A stretch of 64,000 bases of DNA from Duganella flavida. Lineage in GTDB: Bacteria; Pseudomonadota; Gammaproteobacteria; Burkholderiales; Burkholderiaceae_D. Below, piece after piece: positions 9,243 to 16,834 of the stretch (positions are counted from its first letter, which is position 1; every line of letters begins with the position of its first letter). The notes beneath the pieces were generated by a model. That model worked only from the letters and a program-made list of their open reading frames with translations, ran no database searches and was not told where the DNA came from. The stretch covers positions 1 to 64,000 of the forward strand of contig NZ_WWCN01000008.1 of NCBI RefSeq assembly GCF_009857445.1. Reading direction: 5' to 3'. Made by a program: the position numbers and the translations under genes.

Positions 9243-11657
9243 TTACAGCGAGGTGCGCAGTTCCAGCGCAATCACGCGCGGCTTGGTCACATAGACGTAT
9301 GGCGAACCAACTGCCGAGCCCAGCGTGCTGACGCTCGTGTACTGCTTGTTGGTCAGATTGTTGACCACCAGCGCCACGCCCCAGCGATTGCCTGGCGCCG
9401 ACCAGCCGAGCCGCAGGTCGACCCGCTCGCGCGCCTTGCCAGCGCCGATCTCGCCGTCCGGCAGGCAGGTGCCGGTTTGACGCGTATCGACGTTGCAGCG
9501 CTTCTCGCCCTGGTAGCCGTACACCAGGCCGAAGTCGCCGTTGCCGTCCCATGCCGGCCAGCGTGCGTTCACACCGGCCGAAGCGCTCAGGTATGGCGCG
9601 CCTGCCGCCTGGCCGTTCAGGTTGACGCCGGTTGGCGCGGTGTAGTTGGCGTAGGTTTGGTCGAGGTATTCCAGTGAGCCGTTCAGGCGCCAGATGCGGT
9701 TCAACTTCCACTGCGCTTCGAGGTCGACACCGGTGGCGCTCTGGTCGCTGTTGACGATCTGGTAGCTCGGGATGCCGCTGGTAGCGCTGGCCGGCACCAG
9801 CGTCAGGCTTTGCAGATTGGTGTACCTGTAGCGGAACACCGAGGCGCCATACGTCAGGTTGATCGACTTCAGCGTGCCTTTCATACCGGCTTCCAGATTG
9901 GTCACCAGCTCCTTGTCATACTGGCCGTTGACGCCGACCGCATCGAAGCCGCCCGACTGGTAGCCCTTGCTCCACGACAGGTAGCCCATGTGGTCAGGCG
10001 TCAGGTGATGGTCGAGCACCACGCGCGGGCTGAAGTTGTTCCAGCTCTTGTCAGCGGTGAACGCGGACTTGGCCGAGCCCGGATTGGTGAACTGGATGTT
10101 GCTGGTCGTGACGGCCTTCAGCGTGGCGGCCTGCGTTGCGGTCAGCAGCTTGGCCGCCACCAGCGTCGGGAAGAAGTTGCCTGCATTGAGCGCGGCCAGC
10201 GTGGCGTCCAGCCCGGCCGCGGTGCGCGACGGGTTGTACCAGCTGAACGATTTCTGGTCGTGCGTGTAGCGGCCGCCCAGGGTCAGGTTGGTGGTATCGG
10301 TGACGTGCCAGATGGCGTCGCCATACGCGGCGTAGGCGCGGTACTCGCCCTTGTCATGCATGACCTCGGACCAGCCCTGGCCCAGCAGGTTGACGCTTTG
10401 CAGCGCGCTGTTGCCGGTGGCTTTGCCGAGGCCTTGCGCCAGCGCGGTCAGCATGGAATAGGGCGCCAGTCCGGCCGAGTGTTTGATGATGGTGTCGAGC
10501 GAAGTGGTGGTGGCCGACACGCTCTGCTCGGAGGTGGCGCGCTCGCGGTAGGCGCTGACGCCGCTCACCCAGTTGACCTTGCCGGTTTCTCCGCTTAGCT
10601 TGAACTCTTGCTGCCAGGTGGCGTTGGATTCGACGATGCCGGTCGACAGCGCCGAGGCTGCATTCGAGCCAGCGTCATTGTCCTGCCAGTTCTGCGCGTT
10701 GTAGTGGCGGTAGGCGGTGGTGCTGGTCAGCGTGGCAAACGACAGCGGCTTCTCGACGCGCAGCGTGACGCCGTCGAAAGTGCGGCCCTGCATATCCGGC
10801 TGGGCGTCGTTGTTGAGCTGGGTCTTGAGCGGATTGGTCCAGGTCGATGGACCGCCGTAGTTGATGGTGTTGTTGGTCAGCGAGAAGACCGGCGGGCCGG
10901 AGGCGCGCATCACTTCGTGCTCCCAGCTCAGCGTGGCGGAGGCGTCCTCGCCCTGCCAGCGCACGGCGGCGCGTACGCCGCGGTCGCCTTCATCGCCCAT
11001 GCGCTGGCCGTTGTAGGCGTTGCGCACCCAGCCGTCGTCCTGCTGGGCGATGGCCGAGATGCGCAGCGCGATGGAATCGCTCAGTGGCGTGTTGTACAGC
11101 GCCTCCACATCGCGCTTGCCGTTATTGCCGACGCGGACCTGGCCGCTGGCCTGCACGCGGTTGATCGGCTCGTTGGTGACGATGGAGATGGCGCCGGCCG
11201 CAGCATTGCGGCCGAACAGCGTGCCCTGCGGGCCTTTCAGCACTTCGATACGTTTGACGTCGTTGAAGTTGAGCAGCGAGCCGCCGTTCTTGCCGGTGTA
11301 GACGCCATCGGTGTAAATGCCGACCGGCGAATCGGTACCGATGCCGAAGTCTTGCGTGCCGACGCCGCGCAAGTAGACCGACGGACGGGTCGACTGCGAG
11401 GTGTCGATGGCCAGGCCCGGTACGAAAGCGTCGACGTCGGCCAGGCTGGCCACGCCGAGGTCCTTGAGGGCGGCGCCGGACATGGTCTGCACCGCGATCG
11501 GCACGTTCTGGATTTGCTGGCTGCGGCTCTGGGCCGTCACCACCACGACTTGTTCGGTATCTTGCGCAAAACTCACGGACGCGGCCATGCTAGCCAGCGC
11601 CACACTAACCGCGCTCGCGCAGAGGCGCAGCGGCAGTCGTTGTTGAATCAAACTCAC
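9243..11657 (-). CDS. TonB-dependent outer-membrane receptor
   Basis: 804 residues with a GTG start preceded by GGGAGAAG. A signal peptide ends near 'ASVSFAQD'. The plug follows ('VVVVTAQSRSQQIQNVPIAV' region, 'GTQDFGIGTDSPVGIYTDGVY', 'IEVLKGPQGTLFGRNAAAG'), then a 22-strand type barrel with 'FSPRVVLDHHLTPDHMGYLSW' and 'NLEAGMKG'. The layout is the iron/sugar receptor type found in large paralogue sets in Oxalobacteraceae and sphingomonads. Ligand unknown. It is divergent from a GlxA-type regulator, a plausible controller. Confidence 0.92.
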   Translation of the reverse strand: MSLIQQRLPLRLCASAVSVALASMAASVSFAQDTEQVVVVTAQSRSQQIQNVPIAVQTMSGAALKDLGVASLADVDAFVPGLAIDTSQSTRPSVYLRGVGTQDFGIGTDSPVGIYTDGVYTGKNGGSLLNFNDVKRIEVLKGPQGTLFGRNAAAGAISIVTNEPINRVQASGQVRVGNNGKRDVEALYNTPLSDSIALRISAIAQQDDGWVRNAYNGQRMGDEGDRGVRAAVRWQGEDASATLSWEHEVMRASGPPVFSLTNNTINYGGPSTWTNPLKTQLNNDAQPDMQGRTFDGVTLRVEKPLSFATLTSTTAYRHYNAQNWQDNDAGSNAASALSTGIVESNATWQQEFKLSGETGKVNWVSGVSAYRERATSEQSVSATTTSLDTIIKHSAGLAPYSMLTALAQGLGKATGNSALQSVNLLGQGWSEVMHDKGEYRAYAAYGDAIWHVTDTTNLTLGGRYTHDQKSFSWYNPSRTAAGLDATLAALNAGNFFPTLVAAKLLTATQAATLKAVTTSNIQFTNPGSAKSAFTADKSWNNFSPRVVLDHHLTPDHMGYLSWSKGYQSGGFDAVGVNGQYDKELVTNLEAGMKGTLKSINLTYGASVFRYRYTNLQSLTLVPASATSGIPSYQIVNSDQSATGVDLEAQWKLNRIWRLNGSLEYLDQTYANYTAPTGVNLNGQAAGAPYLSASAGVNARWPAWDGNGDFGLVYGYQGEKRCNVDTRQTGTCLPDGEIGAGKARERVDLRLGWSAPGNRWGVALVVNNLTNKQYTSVSTLGSAVGSPYVYVTKPRVIALELRTSL

Positions 11658-11763
11658 AGTCTTCTCCCGTTGAATGACACTTCAGAACGCCGGCCATATC
11701 GCCTGCTGAAATTGATTCTAAGGTTTGCACTATGATTAAAATAGGAGCATTATCGCCATAATT

Positions 11764-12822
11764 ATGACCAATACCGCCACCACCGACACCCATTTCGAGG
11801 TCCAAGTCCTGTGTTTTCCAGAGGCCATCATGGGAACCGTGTTCAGCGCGGTGGACGTGCTGCGCCTGGCCGAAACCGTGTTGAAGTTGCGAAATCCCCA
11901 CGCTCCCTGCTCCTTGAGCTGGAAATTGGTGACGCCGGAAGGCAGTCCGGCCCTGTTCGATGCCAGCTTGCCGGGCGCGTTTGCGTCGACGCCGGAGCGG
12001 CCGTCGCCGCCAGCAAAAAATACGCTCATCATGCTGCCGGCGTTGTATGCATCCAACGCTCCCGAGCTGGCGATTATCGCAGAACGCTATCCGGCGTTGC
12101 TGGCGCAGTTGGCCGCGCATACGGAGCGGGGCGGCATCATTGCTGCCTGTTCCACCGGACTGGTGTTCCCGGGACTGCTGGGCCAGCTGGCTGGTTTGAC
12201 GCTCGACACCCATTGGGCATTCAAGGCCTATTTCCGCCGCCGCTTTCCCGACTGTGATTTCTCCGGGCCGGAGTCGATGAGCTTTTACCCGCAGCTGTAT
12301 TCCTGCGTGGCGCCATCCCAGCAGACTGAATTCATGATTGCGATTCTAGCGCGGATGCTGGATGAGCAGCTTGCGCAAGGCTGCGCCAGGTTGTTGCTGG
12401 TGCAGGCGGAACGCCAGCAGCTGGGCAACCAGCTAATGGAGCAAGACTGGCTGTCGATGACCTCCGACAGCCCGGTGTACCGCGCCAAGCAGTGGCTGGA
12501 GAACCACATCGAAGAACCCTACGACTTGGCGGCGCTGGCGGCAGTGGCGTCGTCCAGCGAGCGTACCTTGCTGCGCCACTTCCAGACCGTGCTCGGCATG
12601 ACGCCGCTGGACTACCTGCAAGACTTGCGCGTGCAGCGCGCCAAGATGATGCTGGAGATTAGCCTGAATAGCCTGCAAACCATTGCCAACGCCTGCGGCT
12701 ACACCAACGCCAGCACCTTCAGCAAACTGTTCCGCCGCGCCATGGGCATGAGTCCCGGCGAGTACCGCCGCCACCACACCTTCCGTACCAAGCGCTCGCA
12801 CTGGCGCGTGACGCCACACTGA
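11764..12822 (+). CDS. GlxA-family AraC-type transcriptional regulator
   Basis: 352 residues. The N-terminal ~190 resemble a DJ-1/PfpI (class I glutamine amidotransferase-like) domain ('VQVLCFPEAIMGTVFSAVDVLRLAE', 'GGIIAACSTGLVFPGLLGQLAGL'); the nucleophile elbow carries 'AACSTG', so a Cys is present. The C-terminal ~100 are an AraC double HTH ('DLAALAAVASSSERTLLRHFQ', 'NACGYTNASTFSKLFRRAMGMSPGEYRR'). GlxA-type regulators respond to small metabolites. Divergent placement from the TonB receptor, 106 bases apart, suggests it regulates that gene or itself. Confidence 0.9.
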   Translation: MTNTATTDTHFEVQVLCFPEAIMGTVFSAVDVLRLAETVLKLRNPHAPCSLSWKLVTPEGSPALFDASLPGAFASTPERPSPPAKNTLIMLPALYASNAPELAIIAERYPALLAQLAAHTERGGIIAACSTGLVFPGLLGQLAGLTLDTHWAFKAYFRRRFPDCDFSGPESMSFYPQLYSCVAPSQQTEFMIAILARMLDEQLAQGCARLLLVQAERQQLGNQLMEQDWLSMTSDSPVYRAKQWLENHIEEPYDLAALAAVASSSERTLLRHFQTVLGMTPLDYLQDLRVQRAKMMLEISLNSLQTIANACGYTNASTFSKLFRRAMGMSPGEYRRHHTFRTKRSHWRVTPH

Positions 12823-12855
12823 AAAAAAACGGACCGGCCAAGGATGCCGGTCCGT
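12822..12855 (-). terminator. Rho-independent terminator of the PEP-CTERM gene
   Basis: Perfect 10-base stem (12829-12838 with 12846-12855) around a 7-base loop. On the minus strand it is followed by eight T residues, so it ends the PEP-CTERM transcript. On the plus strand no T-run follows. Confidence 0.88.
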
Positions 12856-12876
12856 TGCAAAAGACCGCCGCTGCGG

Positions 12877-13797
12877 TCAGGACTGCACTTTGCGGCGCGT
12901 GCCCAGCGCGAGGCCCGCGAAGCCCAGGCCGATAAGTGCGAGGGTGGCAGGCTCCGGTATGGTGGCGAAGCTCTGCGAGGAGTCCACTTTGAGGAAGGGC
13001 ACGGTGGTGGGCGTGGCGCCGTCCCACATCATGGTGGGGTTGAAGAACGACGGCACGTTGGTGGTGCCGGTGAACTTGTCGATGAAGATGCTACCGCTGA
13101 CGGCGTCCAGGTAATTGTTGTCCACGTAGTCGATCATGAAGCGCGAATCGAAGGAGCCGGTGCCGACTGCACCGGAGGCGCTGAAGCTGGCCTCGTTGAA
13201 CACCAGATGGCCGGACATGATCAGGACACCGTCGCCATCGCCGCCTCCGCCGCCGCAACCAGCCGAGGTGACGCCTTCGCCGTAGCAGCGTACGGTGGCG
13301 CCGCCATTGCCGGGCACGGCTTTGCTGCCGTCCGTGATGCGATCAAGATAGATGGCAACATTCTGTACGCCGGCGTGCGCCGCATCCACGTCCATTGCCG
13401 CCGATTGTGTAGCGGGCAGGCCGAAGTTGGCGGTGGTGGCAGTTTGCGAAGTGACCAGCTCCTGGAAGCGCACCACTTTGCTGATTTCAAACGTGGTGTT
13501 CAGCCCGGCCGGCGTAACGATGGCGGGGATATTGCTGTTCGACATAGTGCCGACCACCATTTGCGAACGCAGTTCGGTCAGGTAGGGCGCAGTGGCGCCC
13601 GGGCCGACGATACGGCCCGGAACAAAACCGGTAGCGAGACCGGTGTCAGTGACGTTGGTCCACAGGTCGGCATAGGTAGTGTAGGTGCCGGTACCGGTGG
13701 GATCAAGGCCGAGGGTGGGGCCGGCGCTGGCGGTCAGCGGCGCTGCCAGCGCGGCTGCTAGCATGGCGACGGCCAGCGCAGCTTGAGTGGTTTTCAT
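12877..13797 (-). CDS. PEP-CTERM sorting domain-containing protein
   Basis: 306 residues from the ATG at 13797, preceded by GAGGAGC. Signal peptide 'MKTTQAALAVAMLAAALAA'; the middle is Gly/Thr/Ala-rich with few charged residues and has a 'CYGEGVTSAGCGGGGGDGDG' run. It ends with 'IPEPATLALIGLGFAGLALG' then 'TRRKVQS': the PEP motif, hydrophobic helix and basic tail recognised by exosortase. It is therefore predicted to be exported and processed at the cell surface. No exosortase gene is in the window. Its promoter looks sigma-54 dependent and it has its own terminator. Confidence 0.93.
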   Translation of the reverse strand: MKTTQAALAVAMLAAALAAPLTASAGPTLGLDPTGTGTYTTYADLWTNVTDTGLATGFVPGRIVGPGATAPYLTELRSQMVVGTMSNSNIPAIVTPAGLNTTFEISKVVRFQELVTSQTATTANFGLPATQSAAMDVDAAHAGVQNVAIYLDRITDGSKAVPGNGGATVRCYGEGVTSAGCGGGGGDGDGVLIMSGHLVFNEASFSASGAVGTGSFDSRFMIDYVDNNYLDAVSGSIFIDKFTGTTNVPSFFNPTMMWDGATPTTVPFLKVDSSQSFATIPEPATLALIGLGFAGLALGTRRKVQS

Positions 13798-13816
13798 GAA
13801 TGCTCCTCGTGATAGG

Positions 13817-13864
13817 GCTACGGGAATCGAAGCCGTAGCACGCAAAGAGCAAAACCCTTGCCAG
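13817..13864 (-). promoter_or_regulatory. Sigma-54-type promoter and leader hairpin of the PEP-CTERM gene
   Basis: On the minus strand positions 13864-13848 read CTGGCAAGGGTTTTGCT, fitting the RpoN consensus YTGGCACGrNNNTTGCW with one mismatch and exact GG-N10-GC spacing (-24/-12). Transcription would start near 13837, about 40 bases before the ATG. A 7-base hairpin (GCTACGG 13817-13823 with CCGTAGC 13833-13839) would lie at the 5' end of the leader. Confidence 0.65.
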
Positions 13865-13928
13865 TACTGGCGCGCTTTTAAAATCAAGGACTTGCGGAAG
13901 ACACTCCGCGCGAGTGTAAAAAATTCCG

Positions 13929-14597
13929 TCAGGCCGGGGCGGCTTTGATGCGGCGCGCTGGAATGCCACCCCAGATTTCGCCGGCCGCGATCTGCGTATC
14001 CTTGGTAACCACCGCGCCGGTTGAGACGATGGCGTTGTCGCCAATGTGCACGCCTGCCATCACCACTGCCTTGGCGCCGATGGTGACGGTGTTGCCGATG
14101 TGGACGGACTTGAGTTCCAGCCGCGTGCCTTCGATCACATGGGCAAAGATCACGGCGTCGTGGCCGATGATGGTGTTGCTGCCGATGCGTGTCAGCGGCG
14201 GGTCGAGCAGGGCGCCGGCGCTGTAGGTGTTGGCGCCCAGCCGTGCGCCGAGCGCGAGGTAAATCAGGCGCTGGATCGGCACCGGGATGAAGTGGGTGCG
14301 GATCAGCGAATTGAACAGCAGCAGATAGAACAGGATATTGACGTTGGCCGCCAGTTCCTGGCGCGTATGCTCGGGCACGTCACCCTCATGCAGCGGCAGC
14401 GCCAGCAGGAAGCAGCGGTAGACCAGGAAGGCGTACAGGTAGACCAGCAGCAGCGCGATCAAGAACAGCGTCACGCCGCGAAAGTCGCCGAGCGGCAGCG
14501 CGCCGAACACCAGCGCGGTAGTGCCGATGGCAAGCACCAGTATCAGCGCCAGCAAGCCGAGGAAGAGCGCGATCTGACTCGGCTTGATGGTGCGCAT
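13929..14597 (-). CDS. Membrane-anchored left-handed beta-helix acyltransferase (LbH/DapH-like)
   Basis: 222 residues from the ATG at 14597, which shares a base with the stop of the preceding gene (TGATG). Two hydrophobic helices (about 9-60) are followed by hexapeptide repeats of a left-handed parallel beta helix ('IGSNTIIGHDAVIFAHVIEG', 'IGNTVTIGAKAVVMAGVHIG', 'IGDNAIVSTGAVVTKDTQIA') and 'GGIPARRIKA', the tail typical of O- or N-acetyltransferases. Last gene of the ThiF/nitroreductase operon. It could acylate the product of the other two enzymes at the membrane. Confidence 0.82.
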   Translation of the reverse strand: MRTIKPSQIALFLGLLALILVLAIGTTALVFGALPLGDFRGVTLFLIALLLVYLYAFLVYRCFLLALPLHEGDVPEHTRQELAANVNILFYLLLFNSLIRTHFIPVPIQRLIYLALGARLGANTYSAGALLDPPLTRIGSNTIIGHDAVIFAHVIEGTRLELKSVHIGNTVTIGAKAVVMAGVHIGDNAIVSTGAVVTKDTQIAAGEIWGGIPARRIKAAPA

Positions 14598-15694
14598 CAC
14601 TGGCTCCCGGTCGGCACCAGCAGCTCGCGCAAGGGCCGCCGCAGCGAGCGCGACGTGGCCGGCTCGCCCGCGCCGATGCGGCCCATGAACACGGCCGACT
14701 CCCAGTCCTGCTGGCCGACCAGCGCCGCGCCTTGTTTCGACAGTGCGGCTGCGCGCTCCTGCATGCCCGGCGTGCTGGAGAACACGCGCTCTTCGCGCAC
14801 GTAGCGCGAGAAGATCAGCGGCGTCATCTCCGGCTGCAGTTGCAGGCCTTGCGCCGTGGCTGTCAACCAGAAACGCTGCATGGCGCGGCCGGCGGCGATG
14901 TAGTCGTCCACGCGCTGCGCACGGCGCTCGGCCACCAGCACGAAATGCGCAGCACAGGCCAGGCCGGGAATCAGGTCCATCTGCAAGCGCGGCGCCAGCG
15001 TGCCGGCCAGCCAGGTGTTGAAGAAGTGCACGCGGCGCCAGTCTTGCATCACCCAGCGCATCAGCTTGGTGGTCATGGCGTCCGCGCCCAAGGCCTGGTC
15101 GGGCATGCGGTCTGCGCTGAAACGGGCGTTCCATTCGATGACGGATTTATGCACCCGATGCGCTTCCGGCATGGTCAGGCGCAGCTTGGCGTTGCGGAAC
15201 ATCAGGCGCGCAGCGGCGCCGCGCTGGCTGCCTTCCAGCCACAGCACGCGATAGCCATCCGGCAGCGTGCTGCTGAGTGCGTTCTTCTCCGACGCCGTCA
15301 ACGGACGCCGGCTCAGCGCGCGCCGCTGCACGCTGCGCGGCAGGATGGCGTCGGCCAGCGGATCGGCTTCCATGGCCGGCGCGGGCACGAATTCGATGCT
15401 GAGCGTGGGGCGGTTATCGGGCGTGTCATGGTGGCGCATGCTGTGCATCGACAGCTGGAAAGTGCTGGCGGCGATGGCCATGGTTTCTAGTAGTGCGCCG
15501 ATCGACATCTGGCTCGGATGGCCGTCGAGGTCGTACACGCAATGGTCGCGCGTGTCGTGGCCATGGATCACCAGGTGGCGTTCATCGAGCACTTCGAAGC
15601 GCCATGGCTGCGTGTTGTCACCGCTGGGCGCCCAGCGTGCCAACTCGAGGATTTGTTCCAGCGTTGCGTCCAGATGCAGCTCCATCTTGCTCAT
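14597..15694 (-). CDS. Nitroreductase-fold protein, MoeY/Rv1355c-like
   Basis: 365 residues from the ATG at 15694, in an ATGA overlap with the upstream ThiF gene. 'LELARWAPSGDNTQPWRFEV' near the N-terminus matches the FMN-binding opening of nitroreductases; 'LACAAHFVLVAERRAQRVDDYIAAGRAMQRFWLTATAQGLQLQP' type sequence near residue 250-290 is the second conserved block. It is longer than classical nitroreductases (about 200 residues). Mycobacterial Rv1355c fuses such a domain to a ThiF domain; here they are separate genes. Substrate unknown. Also reminiscent of dehydrogenases in azole-peptide clusters, but no precursor peptide was found. Confidence 0.75.
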   Translation of the reverse strand: MSKMELHLDATLEQILELARWAPSGDNTQPWRFEVLDERHLVIHGHDTRDHCVYDLDGHPSQMSIGALLETMAIAASTFQLSMHSMRHHDTPDNRPTLSIEFVPAPAMEADPLADAILPRSVQRRALSRRPLTASEKNALSSTLPDGYRVLWLEGSQRGAAARLMFRNAKLRLTMPEAHRVHKSVIEWNARFSADRMPDQALGADAMTTKLMRWVMQDWRRVHFFNTWLAGTLAPRLQMDLIPGLACAAHFVLVAERRAQRVDDYIAAGRAMQRFWLTATAQGLQLQPEMTPLIFSRYVREERVFSSTPGMQERAAALSKQGAALVGQQDWESAVFMGRIGAGEPATSRSLRRPLRELLVPTGSQ

Positions 15695-16554
15695 GTCTTC
15701 GCTCCAGGCCGTCGTCGCCGCGCCAGCATCATGGCTAGCCGCTGCAAGGGGTTGCGGTTGCCGCCGGGGCGCCACGTGCGCACCAGCTTGTTACGGAAGG
15801 CGTCGAACTGGTAACCCCACGGAGCCGCCCGAACGTCACCGCGTTGCAGTAAAATTTTCAGCGCCTCGGTGGCGGCCGCGCCGGCGCACAGTTCGCAGCC
15901 CATGATGGTAGACGGGCCGCGCTGTTCCTTCAAGTTGATGCTCGACGGATCGATCAGATAACCGCCGTGCAACCCGGCCGGCGCTAGCCCGACCAGGAAG
16001 CGCAGGGCTTTTTCCATGTCCGGCTTGTCGCCCCAGCCGAAGTATTCTTCAAACGTCATGTGCCCCGGCAGGAAGGTCAGCACCGCCGTGCCCATGCCCA
16101 ACGGCGCCGCCGTGATGGCTGGAATGCCCAGCCGCGCGCAGGCCGCAAACGCCGCCTGCCGCGCGCCGAAGGCAAAGAAGTCCAAGCCGTCGACGTACAA
16201 GTCTACACCCTCGAAGAAACTGCTCAGGTTGTCCTGACTGAGGCCGGCAGGGAAGCGCACCAGTTTGAGCTCGGGATTGATGTCGAGCGCCATCTCGGCC
16301 AATACATCGACCTTGGGCTTGCCCAGCGTGGACATGGTGGCGCCCACTTGGCGGTTGAAGTTGGCGATGTCGAAGGTATCGAAGTCGGCAATGTGAAAGC
16401 TGCCGATGCCGAGCCGAGCCAGCGTCAGCAAATGCACGCCGCCGACTCCGCCCATGCCGGCAATGGCAATGCGCTTGCCGCGCAGTGTAGCCTGTTCGGC
16501 CGGTGTGACCCAGCCGATGTTGCGTGCGTACGCCTGTTGGTAAAGGTAAGCCAT
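15691..16554 (-). CDS. ThiF/MoeB/HesA-family E1-like adenylyltransferase
   Basis: 287 residues from the ATG at 16554 (GGAG 12 bases upstream); a GTG at 16575 would add 7 residues. 'YARNIGWVTPAEQATLRGKR' precedes the nucleotide-binding 'IAIAGMGGVGGVHLLTLARLG'; 'DFDTFDIANFNRQVGA' is the E1 Asp/Arg block that binds ATP and the substrate C-terminus. A late 'GCELCAG' has two Cys, but the paired CxxC zinc site of MoeB is not seen. Family members adenylate a carboxyl terminus. It heads a three-gene coupled operon whose substrate is unknown. Confidence 0.85.
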   Translation of the reverse strand: MAYLYQQAYARNIGWVTPAEQATLRGKRIAIAGMGGVGGVHLLTLARLGIGSFHIADFDTFDIANFNRQVGATMSTLGKPKVDVLAEMALDINPELKLVRFPAGLSQDNLSSFFEGVDLYVDGLDFFAFGARQAAFAACARLGIPAITAAPLGMGTAVLTFLPGHMTFEEYFGWGDKPDMEKALRFLVGLAPAGLHGGYLIDPSSINLKEQRGPSTIMGCELCAGAAATEALKILLQRGDVRAAPWGYQFDAFRNKLVRTWRPGGNRNPLQRLAMMLARRRRPGAKT

Positions 16555-16599
16555 TTGAGTTAGATGCTCCGGCACGCTCGAAGTTCCGCGCAGGCGAAA

Positions 16600-16630
16600 A
16601 AAAACCGGCTCACTGTGGAGCCGGTTTCTC
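16600..16630 (-). terminator. Terminator of the cstA-ybdD transcript
   Basis: Perfect 10-base stem (16602-16611 with 16618-16627), loop ACTGTG. On the minus strand it is followed by a T-run, so it ends the cstA-ybdD mRNA just before the ThiF operon begins. Confidence 0.85.
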
Positions 16631-16834
16631 TCAACAACAACCGCCGCGCTTGCCTGCGCCGCCGTAGCGCGCCTCTTGCCGTTCGCGGAAGAATTCCTCG
16701 TACGTCATGTACGGCTCGCCGGGATGGGTGGTTTCCCGGTGCGTGACGTAAGCATCGTAATCAGGCAGGCCCATCATCAGGCGCATGCTTTGCCCGAGGT
16801 AACGGCCGGCCTTGGCGATATCGCTGAACATCAC
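16631..16834 (-). CDS. ybdD: YbdD/YjiX family protein (DUF466)
   Basis: 67 residues, full length for this small family. '[46 protein letters not shown]' type sequence (residues about 14-58) is diagnostic; the C-terminus ends with paired cysteines. It overlaps the stop of cstA by four bases (ATGA), the usual arrangement with CstA/BtsT/YjiY carriers. Its biochemical role is not settled; co-occurrence suggests it supports the transporter. Confidence 0.93.
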   Translation of the reverse strand: MMFSDIAKAGRYLGQSMRLMMGLPDYDAYVTHRETTHPGEPYMTYEEFFRERQEARYGGAGKRGGCC

